DNA of 64,000 nucleotides, from assembly GCF_042100115.1 (NCBI RefSeq), contig NC_091281.1, forward strand, positions 496,001 to 560,000, read 5' to 3'. This stretch comes from Alternaria dauci (taxonomy: Eukaryota; Ascomycota; Dothideomycetes; Pleosporales; Pleosporaceae). Under the pieces are notes generated by a model. The model was not told the DNA's origin and did not search any database. It saw only the letters and a program-made list of their open reading frames with translations. A program made the translations under genes and the position numbers. This document shows, in pieces, positions 10,154-20,315 of the stretch (positions are counted from its first letter, which is position 1; every line of letters starts with the position of its first letter).

Positions 10154-11245
10154 ATGTTCGCGTCATCCGCCTCGCGTTCCTTACGCACAACGCCCACAAA
10201 CAGACCATCGCAAATAACGCGACAACTCCACCCGCAACAAGTCAGAATGGCACACAGTGGCACAACTTTTACCCTCAACACGGGCGCAAAGATCCCAGCC
10301 GTCGGATTTGGAACATGGCAGGACAAGGAGACTCAGGAGCCGTAAGCTTATCGCTCATCACCAAGGAGCCTGACAATTACTAACACGTGCATCAGAGCCG
10401 TCACCATCGCCCTCAAATCCGGCTACCGCCACATCGACACAGCACGCATCTACGGCACCGAACCTGCCGTCGCCGCCGCCATCAAGAAATCCGGCATCCC
10501 CCGTTCAGAGCTCTTCATCACAACCAAGCTATGGAACAACTCGCACCACCCCGACGACGTAGAAGCTGCTCTCGACGCTTCGCTCAAAGACCTAGGAACT
10601 GACTACCTCGACCTCTACCTCATGCACTGGCCCTCCCCTTTTGCCCGCAGTTCCGACATGTTCCCCAAGGACGCCAACGGCAAGACCAAGCCAGGCGACA
10701 GCGACTACGTCGACACGTACAAAGCCATGGAGAAGTGCTTCAAGAGCGGGAAAACCCGCGCAATCGGCGTCTCCAACTTTAGCAAAGGCGAGCTCGAGCG
10801 ACTCATCAAAGAAACCAGCGTCGTACCTGCTGTCCACCAGATAGAATGCCACCCTTATCTCCAGCAAACCGCCTTCTCAGACTACCACAAGAAACAAGGT
10901 ATTCATGTAACACAGTACTCGCCTTTCGGAAACCAGAATGAAATCTACGACGCGGGAAAGAATATGAATAAACTCATGGACGACCCAGTCCTCGTCGAGA
11001 TTGGAAAGAAGCATGGCAAGACCGGCGCGCAGGTCGCGCTGGCATGGGGTATTGCCATGGGCCACTCTGTTATTCCAAAGAGTAAGACCGAGTCGAGGAT
11101 CAAGGCAAATCTAGAAGGCGACTTTGCGTTGCCCAAGGAGGATGTCGAGGAGATTGCAAAGATTGATAAGAAGATGAGGTTCAATGATCCGAGTGCTAGT
11201 TTTGGGTGGAATTTCTACTCGGACTTGGATGGCAAGAAGAAATGA
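10154..11245 (+). CDS. Aldo-keto reductase (GCY1/YPR1-like)
   Basis: Two exons (10154-10341, 10396-11245). NAD(P)H-dependent carbonyl reductase of the (beta/alpha)8 AKR superfamily. The catalytic tetrad is visible: Asp and Tyr in RHIDTARIYGTE, Lys in FITTKLWNN and His in LYLMHWPSP. The cofactor-binding IPKSKTESRI segment lies near the C-terminus. From the ATG at 10247 (MAHSGTTF) the protein is 314 residues, the usual cytosolic AKR length. From the upstream in-frame ATG at 10154 it gains 31 residues rich in Arg, Ser and Thr, resembling a mitochondrial presequence. Dual targeting through alternative starts is therefore possible. Yeast relatives reduce glycerol precursors and diverse aldehydes; the substrate here is unknown. 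Confidence 0.9.
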
Positions 11246-11933
11246 GGTAGTAGTATCTCGTGCCGTGTAAAACACTCCGTCAATAGGAACGATATCCATA
11301 CATGCAATAAGCGGTCGACCGCATCTTCTTCAACTGGCTCAGTAACAAACACAACTACCGCCGTGATGAGTCTCGGAAAGCGTATTCCAGTGCTACACAA
11401 CAGACAGGACACAATATCCTGAACAAGGCCGTTTAGCATAGCACATCAAAGACACAAGTACACAAGGACATCACATAGCACAGACAACCAGAGTAAGAGC
11501 AACGACAGTTTATTAGAGATTATTACGTCGATGTGCCCTAGTGGCCGCTTGAGTACTCCTTCTAACAAGGCGGTACACAGAGGGTATCCGGGGTATTGCG
11601 CGATAAAACAAGGTGCGTCCGAGATCCGCCAGTGGTATCAAAACGAGAGAAACAACTAAAGTGGTATCAGTCTAAACCATCGCGATCCATCCATCCACAA
11701 AAGAGAGTGACAAAGAGTTGGTCCAGATGCAAGGAGAAATCGAATATGAGAGGGGATATGTGAAGAAACTTGATCCAAATAAACACGCCTGAATCCATGG
11801 GTGAGATCCAAAGCAGATTTTTTGGGGGTATCAGAGTTGGCCGGGCGGTCAAAGAAGGGATTTACGTTGTCTTTGCTTTTCCGTCATTCCGTCGTGGCTG
11901 TCGTTGCAAAGGCTGACATCTTCCCACCACACC
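11246..11933. other. Convergent intergenic region
   Basis: 688 bp between the 3' ends of the aldo-keto reductase (plus) and the Mug6-like gene (minus). AT-richer than the flanking coding sequence; expected to hold both 3' untranslated regions. No other feature seen. Confidence 0.5.
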
Positions 11934-14025
11934 TTACGCAGTTGTAGCGACAGTCGGGTTGGCGCTTTTCGAAGCGTCGGCCACGCTGGTCTCAGCGGGA
12001 ACATCACCAACGACAGGGGCAGCAGTCTCCTCCTTCTTCTCCTCAGCGACGGGCGCAGCGGTCTCCTCCTCGGTGACGGGAGCAGGGCTGGCGGCCTCCT
12101 TCTTGTCCTTGGGCGCCTTGTTGCCGGTGGCCTTGGACAGGGAGCGACCAAGGTTGCCGAAGAACGACTTGCGCTTGTCTTGCTTGGGGGCCTCAGCCTC
12201 TGGGGTAGCCTCAACCTTTGTCTCGGCGATGGGAGCAGGCTCGACAGCCTGGACGGGCTCAGCGGTGGTGTCCGCGATTTGAGGAGCAGCGGCGTCAACC
12301 TTGGGCTCGGGAGCTGGCGACTTGGCACGGTCCTTGGAGCCAAAGAACTTTCCGAACTTGAAGTGGTCCTTCTCCTTGGAAGGAGTGGAGACACCCTTGG
12401 CCTCCTCAGGCTTGGCCGCTGGCTCAGTGGCAGCGGTGGTGGTCTCAGGAACGACAGGTGCGGCGACCTGGGCCTCCTCGAGGGGCTTGGAGGCCTCAGG
12501 GATGGTCTCGTTCTCCTTGACGGGGGTGGCGGCGAGACCAGCCTCGTGCTCCTTCTTCTCGGTGGTAGGAGACTTGAGCTTCTCAACGAAGGATCCGAAG
12601 ATGGAACCGCGCTTCTGGGGCTTGGGCTTCTCCTGGGTTACGGGAGCAGCGGTCTCATCGACCTTGGCAGCCTCCTCAGTAGGGGCAGCGACAACGGCAG
12701 CGGTGGGCTCAGTGGTGGTCTCAGCGGGGTGAGTAACATCGTTGGCGTTGACGGGAGTGGTGGCCGGGACTGGGAACGTATTAGTACGAGGCACGTGGTA
12801 AAAAGGAAAGATGCACTCACTCTCGTCGAGGTGGGGAACAACGGCGGGAACAGCAGCAGGCTCCTCAGTCTTGACCTCGGGCTCGGTCTTGACGGCGTCG
12901 GTCTCGTCCTTGTGCTCCTTGTCCTTCTTTCCGAGCAGCCCGCCGAAGAGGCTGGCGCGCTTGCCACGCGAGACGGAGCGCGACTTGCTCTTGGCAGCCT
13001 TCTTGCGCTTCTCCTCGTCGGAAGAGGAGCTCGACGAAGAGCCAGCACGAGCAGCGACGGGCTCACCGGCGGCGGCGGCAGTCTCGCCCTCGGCGAGCTT
13101 GGGGGCAGCATCCATGCTCTTCTTGGGGGCGGAGGATGTAGCGCCCGCTAGCGCGGTGGGCTTGCCTGCGGGATGTTAGCCTACTGCAGCAGCACGGCCA
13201 GATCGTCCACTAGTGCCATTGCGACGCGACGCGACGTGGACAGTGTGCAAACTTACCAATCTTCTCCTTGTTCTCCTTGTAGCCCTCGCTCGACTCAATC
13301 GTGTCCTTGGACGCCTTGGCCTCTGTGATGGCCTTCTCCACGGCCACGAACCATCCGTCGCGCTCAGCAGCGCTGGTAGCCTCCAAGGTGTGCTTGTGGC
13401 CCAAGATCTTCAGGGAGAAAGCAACAGCGCCGTCCTTGGCGAGATCAGTGGCATAGGCCTGTTCAGTGTTAGTCGTGCCCTTCTCAGCGTGGGGAAGGAA
13501 TTGAGTCGTACCAAGTTGAGAACACCAGCGGGGTGCTCCTTCTGGTCAGCGTGCTTGACGAAGAACAGGAGACCCTTTCCCGTCTGGCTGGACCACGCGA
13601 CAACGGGGTGGGCAATCTCGGGCTTCTCGCCACGGAGGTACTCCCTCAGGTTGTCGGCGGGAACTGGCTCCTCGCCGAACCAGAAGTACTTCTTGGCGAA
13701 GCGGAAAGCGCTGGCGGGTTGTTAGCAGGACGTCGACGGTGACAGTCTCAGGCACTCACTTCTTCAGACCAGGTGCCTTGTAGCCAAGCGCGCCGCTGTA
13801 GATGGGCTCAACCACCTTCTCCTCCTTGGCCTCCTCTACTGGCGCTGCGGCCGCGGTCTCGCCCTCAGCATTGGCGACCTCCTCCGTCTTGGGCGCCTCC
13901 TCTGCTACAGGCGCCGCGGCAACAGGCTCAGTAGCGACAACTGGTGCGGGCGCAGGCTCAACGGTACCGACAGTGCCAACCTCGGGGTGCTCAACCGGCT
14001 TGGGGGCGTCGACGGGAGCAGACAT
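11934..14025 (-). CDS. PH-domain protein, Mug6-like, with Ala/Glu/Lys-rich tail
   Basis: Five exons (14025-13760, 13710-13512, 13458-13257, 13165-12821, 12769-11934) total 615 residues. After a Pro/Ala/Glu-rich leader, residues of about 78-225 match the pleckstrin-homology domain (PH_6 type) of fission-yeast meiotic-upregulated protein 6 relatives, with YFWFGEEPV, GLLFFVKHAD and a final helix ERDGWFVAVEKAITEAK. PH folds bind phosphoinositides or proteins. The remainder is disordered and contains four spaced short motifs of the form R/K-x-S/K-x-F-G (RASLFGG, RGSIFGS, KFGKFFGS, RKSFFGN), each followed by basic residues. These look like repeated docking or phosphorylation motifs, but their function is unknown. 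Codon bias toward C/G-ending codons suggests high expression. Confidence 0.82.
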
Positions 14026-16887
14026 GTTGCGTATGGCTGTTTGTGTGTTGGGAGCGCAAGTGTTTGTATTTGTGTGTGTGTGGAGGCGAAAGTGGGTTCG
14101 AAGAGAGGAGTGTGACCGAGGCAAGCTCAATAGTTGGGTATTACAAGATGTACGGAAAAGGGAAAGTTCTACGCTTGCAAAAGTGCAGCGGTAGAGGAGC
14201 AGGCACGACCTTGTTAAAGATGCGAAGGGCGGTGAGGAGGAAAGAAGGATAGGAAATCTCAGACGATCAAGGAATGGGAGAACTTTAAGGTGAGGGCTGT
14301 TGCTAGGTAGGGGTTCGCCCATGCAGGGATGCTGGCAGCGAAATTGGCTTTCACGGCTGCACGTCCACTTAGACGGTCCCGCCTGCACCTAGCCCGCCCG
14401 AATAGCACCATTCACCAACGTTATGCACTGAGCGCCTCTGAAACACCGACTGTGCATCCAGCATCAACCCGCCGTTCGCTGAATGAGCTGAAGCTGCCCT
14501 CTTCTCTGTCATCGGCACATGGCGGGTTGTTGCGGTTGGCGCCCACGCGTCTGATAAGCTCGTGGTCAACAGACCCTGGGAGCCTGGTCGCATGATCTGT
14601 CTGCCCCTCTTCACCACTTGCTCGAGAGATCGCCAACCCTAGGAAAGAGCCTGATGCTCTGCTATCTTTGCTCGCTCACGAGACACGGCTAGCCGGCGAC
14701 GGGACACGATTAAACGGCGCCGTCGTTGTCGCCATTTAGCTATTCTGTTAGGCCATCTGCTCTCTTGGCCGTTGTCATCATCCATCGGCCGTCAGCACCA
14801 CTCACTACTCTTGTATATCCATCTGCCACGATCAGTATAACCGTGATCGGCATCCCTATGCTGCAGCCAACCCACAACACATGCACATCATCCCTCCCAG
14901 TGCTCTCCTCGAGTCTCACTCGACACAAAAGGGCGGCTCAACGGCTGCTGTGGACACGCGTGTCACCACCTCTCCAAATGCTGTGCTACACCAACAGCCG
15001 TCCTGGTCGCGCCATCGCGAACTCTGCACAACTCGACCTTTGGCGCCACGCCAAGCACGTCTGAGCATCCAAGGCTAGACACTTCTAGCGGCCTGCACGT
15101 AACGAATCGCGCCACGCCACCACCCTCCAAGCGTGATCCCCGTTTACAAAAAGTCGTCAAGACCCTGGCGCCCAAATTGCTAACTCTTACTGTACGCTGG
15201 TGTATGCAGCCGAAGAGACTACGTGCCGCCATCCTTGGTCTTCCTGGCGTTCACGCACGCTTGACTTGCTTTTCTTATTTATGTGCCAAATAATTCACGA
15301 GGCTGGTATCTATCGACGGCGTCGACACAGTACCTAGGTACGCCTCTACCGCTTTTGCACAAACCATCACAGCATTGATCGCCGTATCGATATTGCTGGA
15401 CACCGCCCTTCCACAACAGCGTGCAAAGTGAAAATTGCCTAAAGCCAGACTGACTCTTCAGAATTGTCACCTTCATCTCAGATCAGCCGAAAACACCTGG
15501 CCAGTGTGCTGGGGCAATGCCGGCTCAATACTCCACTCACGTGAAAGGGGCGTCGACCACGGGCAGCAGCACCATAGACTAGCTCCCACATCTAAAAGCC
15601 GTCTGTTACATGACTGTCGTATCAAGACAGTCGCCCATCTTGCAGCTCAACAGCACCTCTCCACACGTGTCGACGGCTGTCGAACCTGAGACGCGCAAAA
15701 ACAAATTCCGCTGAGATCTGCATCCTGTCATCAGCGGTTGTTGCCCAACATCACGGTACGCACAGATTACTCGATAAAGCTCCGCAGACGATCTCCCTGG
15801 CAATAATTATGACCGTATCCAATCCGCGTCTCGCTCACCGCCACAGGCACACGGGCGCAAATTTGGCGACAAGAGGCTGACCTCTTCCGTGCGGCCTTGT
15901 GCCTGACGCGAGCGACCTTGTGCACCACCACCACCACCACCACCACCACTACTACTACTACTACCACCACCAAGTCATGTTGCGCTCCGTTTCATGACTT
16001 TGAAACGCCAACATGCCATTGAGAAGTTTGCCATGAACAGACTCCACACATTAATCAATGCCCGACAAGCCACCATCTCTATCGCTCTTGACCCGCGGGT
16101 CAGCCCAGTTGAACAATTTATCGAAACATGGCAAAGGGTTTTGAGGATCGTAAAAAATGTGGATCGCCCTGTCCCTGACTACTCTCGCTTCTCTCTGGAG
16201 CGCGGAGCTCGTGGCTACTTGCAGACTTCCCGGCCGGGATCCACTGCATGAGTCAATGTCAATAGCGTGTAGAACTACTTTTACCACGAGCAAGCCATAC
16301 AGCGTTTGTTGAGGCTGGTGGTTTTCTTCCACACTTTGCACCACGTGTCATCAGGTAGGTACGGTGTAAGTAAATCTGCAGCACCACATACATCGAGGCT
16401 GCTCCACACACACCCTAGTCTGGCAATCTTCCCCCCGCGGTGCTGGGATGGTGCACTTTCATTACCGAATCAACGAGACGTGGGGCCATCCGTCTTCCAT
16501 CTTTCACGATCGATGCACCACGGCTACCAGCCGAGATGAGCTAACCATGCATCATGTAAAACAGACAACAAAAGCCAGCACCAGCGTCACAGGCCGTCTG
16601 CAAAGTAGTAGCGGTCAAAATAAGCTTAAAGCAATGGCGCTCGAGTGCCGCTGCAGGCAGGGCGGGGAAGGAACGCGATGCCCGTTGGTGGAGACGGCAC
16701 CCACGATATCTGCCTTCCCCATTTGGTTGGATGCACTTTACGAGCCTATGCCCACGACGTCATCGCATTAGCCTTGCAGGACATTTCTTACACCTCACCG
16801 TACCTGAGCAGAGCAGTCTAGCCAAGATACATTGTATCGGATTGTGTGGGGTATCAATTGCTAAATTCATGGTACATATCCTACTCT
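14026..16887. other. 2.9-kb gene desert with CAC microsatellite
   Basis: Between the Mug6-like start and the 3' end of the lysidine synthetase. Short open frames only; no splice-consistent gene, tRNA or transposon open frame was recognised. The portion next to 14025 should be the Mug6-like promoter and 5' leader, including a TG-rich tract near 14069-14082. Confidence 0.5.
15923..15972. repeat. (CAC)n(TAC)n(CAC)n compound microsatellite
   Basis: About 50 bp of trinucleotide repeat with a change of unit in the middle. It lies in non-coding sequence; the open frames through it are homopolymeric artefacts. Confidence 0.9.
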
Positions 16888-19113
16888 TCACTTTCCTCCT
16901 CTGGCACGCTTAGTAAACCCATTCTCCTCTGCGTCCATGCTTCTCTCCACATCCTCGGCAGCTGCTGCCCACTCTCTTCTCCTGTTGTCCCTTCCGTCAA
17001 CATGTACCTTGCGTTTGGATCTCGTGGGAGTGTCCCTATGGTCCTTTTCACGGTACTGCTTCCTCTCTGCCGCTCGGCCGTTGTTGTTCCGTGCCTTCCC
17101 CGCACGTTCGATGACCATCCTCCCCTTCATGTCCTGAACAACAATGTCCTTGCTTGAGCTACCCCGAACAATGATATCGCCCGCTGACCGTGACCCAAAG
17201 TCTATTTTCTTATAGCGCACGTCCCACCGGCAGCTTGACGGTGGTCCTAAGCCGTCGATGCCCACGTCGAGCGTTGGAAACCCCAGTAGAGATTCCTCGC
17301 CTGTTTCGCTGTCTTTTCGAAAAAGGGCAGGCAGGGTGAAACGTACGTCGACTGGTTTCAGGAGCTCAAAAGCAGCCATGACGTAGCGGTACGGACGAGA
17401 GGCGTGAGGCTCCAGCATTTGAGATTTGTTTTGCTGATTAGTGGGCAAGTAGCGCATGTCCTCTTTCGAGAAGATGCGCAGGATGATCGTGTCGTATGTA
17501 AGACGGTTGTGCACCCGGATCCACCAACGACCATCGACCAGTTTGTATACATTATCCTTTGGCGGTGTCTGTGGGGGATAGAAGATCTGAAACTTGGCAT
17601 TTGCGGTCTCGTGTGTGTCGAAGGGTTGCCGGGTGAGCAGCCATTCTCGTGGATGAGGTAAATACGGATCGACGCCCGTTTCTCGGTGCTCAGGCTCGCC
17701 AAACGGCGAAGTTTGGTCCCAGAAGCGCCACCACACATTGTAGACGCAATAATTGTTCTTTCGCGCCCCATTCGATTGTCTGAGCTGCTCGTCTTCTTCC
17801 GGATCTCCAAGCTCGGGGTAGATGTGGTGGACGGTTGCGGCGAGTGGCCCCAGGGGTGTTTTGGAGCTGGGCGTGACTAGCTCCGCCACACGTTCTAACA
17901 GGCAATATGCTGTGTTTTTTGCATAGGTCTTGTCTGTATTGTCAGCTTCGGTGCAGCCTCGCTGGGGTAGCAGGTCAGAGAATGGAGGGAACCGGACGAC
18001 CAGAGCGCCTGTGCGTATGTCGAGCTTTATCAGGCACTTATCGAAGAGTTCGTTCGCAAGGGTTTTATGTCGCTTAATGCGCTCTTGCATGTGTTGCGAA
18101 ACATGGACCAGCGACTTGACGCTCAGAGCCTCTGGTAGTTTGTGGTTCTTGTAAATATGCCGTATAGCGTTGCGGGATGTTAGCGTTTTTATCTGATTCG
18201 TTTGGTCCTCTGCCCAATCCACACCCATCTCTTTACACGTTGCGATCAGTCTCGTCTTCTCGAACATCAACAGCGGCCGGAAAATACGTATGCCTCCGCG
18301 CTCGACAGCAAAGGGTATGTCTGATTTGTGATTGGACTCTGGATATCCGCCGCTGTGATATACACCGTATATGCCCTCGCACTCTGGTATCCACTCTTTG
18401 TGCTGCATTGCCTGGAGCCCCGACCGCAGTCTGTTATTCGCCAACCTCATCATGACTGTCTCGGCCTGGTCGTCTGCATGATGCGCCACCATGAGACGTG
18501 TGATCTTCATGTCTCTACATGCCTGACCTAGTGCTTGGTAGCGGAGTGTGCGCGCTTCGGTTTCAAATCGCCTCGCGTCCTTGAGATTGAAGCCGTCGGG
18601 CCATGTGAGCGGAAGGATGGTGGACACCATGTCGACTGAACCGCGTTAGTGTTTACACGGCAAGGGCCATGCTCTGTATCTCACACTTGGAGCGCAATTG
18701 CCCTGCAACCCATTCGGCTTCCTCGGTGCTCTCAGGCCTCACTCGGTGGTCCACGATGAAGCCATGAGCACTGGGTAGCTCGGGATTCTTTTCTCGGGAC
18801 CGTGTATACAGGGCGGCAAGTGCCATTGAGTCGACACCACCACTGATAGCAATGCCAATGCCACCTGCGTTCTGTTAGTGAAGCATACCTGCAGGAAGTG
18901 CAGGTAGCACTTACCCAAACGATTTCTGGCTACATAATCGCTCCGTCCCTCCTGGAAGACCCCGTCTCGCATAGCCAGCATGAACTCATCGTTGCTGATT
19001 GGCAAGGTGCTTGTTGAGTTTGTGCGTCGGAATATCTTAGCTACATGGCGCCGTCTTGCAGTATGGTGACAATGCCCGCATCTGAGGGCATTGCTTCTCC
19101 ACATATGAAGCAC
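16888..19113 (-). CDS. tRNA(Ile)-lysidine synthetase, mitochondrial (TilS-like)
   Basis: Three exons (19113-18915, 18864-18685, 18635-16888) give 708 residues. The PP-loop ATPase motif AISGGVDSMALA and the downstream LMVAHHADDQAETVMMRL are the TilS/MesJ N-type ATP pyrophosphatase signatures. TilS converts the wobble C of the CAU-anticodon tRNA(Ile) to lysidine. Fungal mitochondrial genomes generally encode that tRNA, so the nuclear enzyme should act in the mitochondrion. The Arg/His-rich first 35 residues (with ARRRHVAKIFRR) fit a presequence. The extended C-terminal half, ending in a very basic tail (RSKRKVHV, KRARGGK), is longer than in bacteria. The gene is head-to-head with HSP10, another mitochondrial matrix protein, with 264 bp between starts. 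Confidence 0.85.
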
Positions 19114-19377
19114 TCCAGGCCGATGTACTGGCGACTAACAGAAGACGGAAGCCGAAGCAAAAAGTTACTGGTTCTGGTAATGCGCGAGATGCGAAGCATT
19201 CCGCAGCTTGTTCCGAGGTACCGCAAGTGCACGGACATGGAATTTTCTGGAAGGGCAGAGCACAACATCTTCATCCTTCGCGTTTAGCTCTCGTCGAACA
19301 TCTTTCTCCTCTACAAGCCAGCGCAACTCTATCCTTGTTCAATTCTTTGTGATACCCCATTGTTGTAATCCGTCAAG
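19114..19377. promoter_or_regulatory. Bidirectional promoter, TilS-like gene / HSP10
   Basis: 264 bp between two divergent starts, both coding for mitochondrial proteins. It contains a perfect heat-shock element (see separate entry) closer to HSP10. Shared control of the two genes is inference. Confidence 0.6.
19240..19252. promoter_or_regulatory. Heat-shock element, three perfect units
   Basis: The sequence GAATTTTCTGGAA is an exact GAA-nn-TTC-nn-GAA array, the minimal binding site for an Hsf1 trimer. It lies 126 bp upstream of the HSP10 ATG and 127 bp from the divergent TilS-like start. HSP10 is a well-known Hsf1 target, so position and gene agree. Confidence 0.75.
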
Positions 19378-19893
19378 ATGGTATGTTCCCACCGTGTTCC
19401 AATGCATTTCCCATGCACACTCTACACGAGCATCGAGCATGACGACCACTTTCACCCCACCACACACACTTTCGCACATCCTCGCGCAGCTCCAAGCTAA
19501 CCAATCCCCCGCGCAGTCCGCAATCAAGTCGATCCGCAGCATTGCGCCTCTGCTCGACCGCATCCTCGTCCAGCGCATCAAGCCTGAAGCCAAGACCGCA
19601 ACCGGCATCTTCCTCCCCGAGACCGCCGTCAAGGAGCTCAACGAAGCCAAGGTCATTGCCGTCGGCCCTGGCACGCTCGACAAAGATGGAAAGCGCGTCA
19701 CTCCCAGCGTACAACCCGGCGACAAGGTCTTGATCCCGCAATTCGGCGGAAGCCCCATCAAGGTCGGCGACGAGGAGCTGAGCCTTTTCCGGGACCACGA
19801 GTACGTTTACACCACACATATGAATGCGGTTGCATATTGCGGCATAGCGGCTAACGTTTGATGTGCAGGCTCCTGGCTAAGATCAACGAGTAA
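19378..19893 (+). CDS. hsp10: Mitochondrial 10-kDa chaperonin HSP10 (GroES family)
   Basis: Three exons (19378-19380, 19517-19800, 19869-19893) give 103 residues. The first exon is only the ATG, followed by a 136-nt intron. The spliced protein begins MSAIKSIRSIAPLLDRILVQR. The GroES signature segment PLLDRILVQRIKPEAKTATG is followed by the mobile-loop region (GIFLPE) that docks on Hsp60 and by the roof/base strands with GDKVLIPQFGGSPIKV. HSP10 caps Hsp60 in the matrix and drives ATP-dependent protein folding. Length and order match the family exactly. The two other in-frame ATGs upstream of the second exon would give non-homologous leaders. Regulation by heat shock is suggested by the element at 19240. 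Confidence 0.95.
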
Positions 19894-20315
19894 ATTGGGT
19901 ACCTAGTAGTCATCATCTGCCAAATAAAAGTGTCGGAACGACTGTATCCTCTATCTTGTACCAACACCAACCCAAATATTCACGAAACGCGAGACGCTAG
20001 CATAACGGCCGGCGTTCATTTGGCATACCATCTGGCTTGGGGAAATCTGTTTTTGGAAAAGCGATTCTTCGATGCATGTATTTACAAGAGGTCGGAATTC
20101 AACGATATGAGGTTGCCGAAGGAGTGTGAGGAGGAAACACTCAAGCAAGAATCTCTACTCTATTGCCTTTGCCGTTTTGACAAGATTGAAAGGTCATGTT
20201 TGCATTATTCGTAAATCTATGGAACCAAAGCGAAATCACGTATCCATCAGGAAGCCTTCTCCGAGAACTCTGCGCACCCTGGCCTTACTCGACACCCAGA
20301 CATCTGCACTAGCAA
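19894..20315. other. Convergent intergenic region, HSP10 / het-c
   Basis: 422 bp holding the 3' untranslated regions of both genes. Nothing else recognised. Confidence 0.5.

Noticed and set aside
11849..12586. 245-codon Arg/Ser/Pro-rich minus-strand frame
   Set aside because: Shadow of the Ala/Glu/Lys-rich exon 5 of the Mug6-like gene. The composition is a frame-shift artefact.
11904..13151. 415-codon Gly/Leu-rich plus-strand frame
   Set aside because: Antisense of the GC-rich Mug6-like exons, with no domain. The minus-strand model keeps frame across five exons.
14026..16887. tRNA genes or CRISPR-like arrays in the gene deserts
   Set aside because: Only simple microsatellites were seen. 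No B-box-like sequence in a cloverleaf context and no spaced direct repeats were found by eye; a tRNA-finding program would be decisive.
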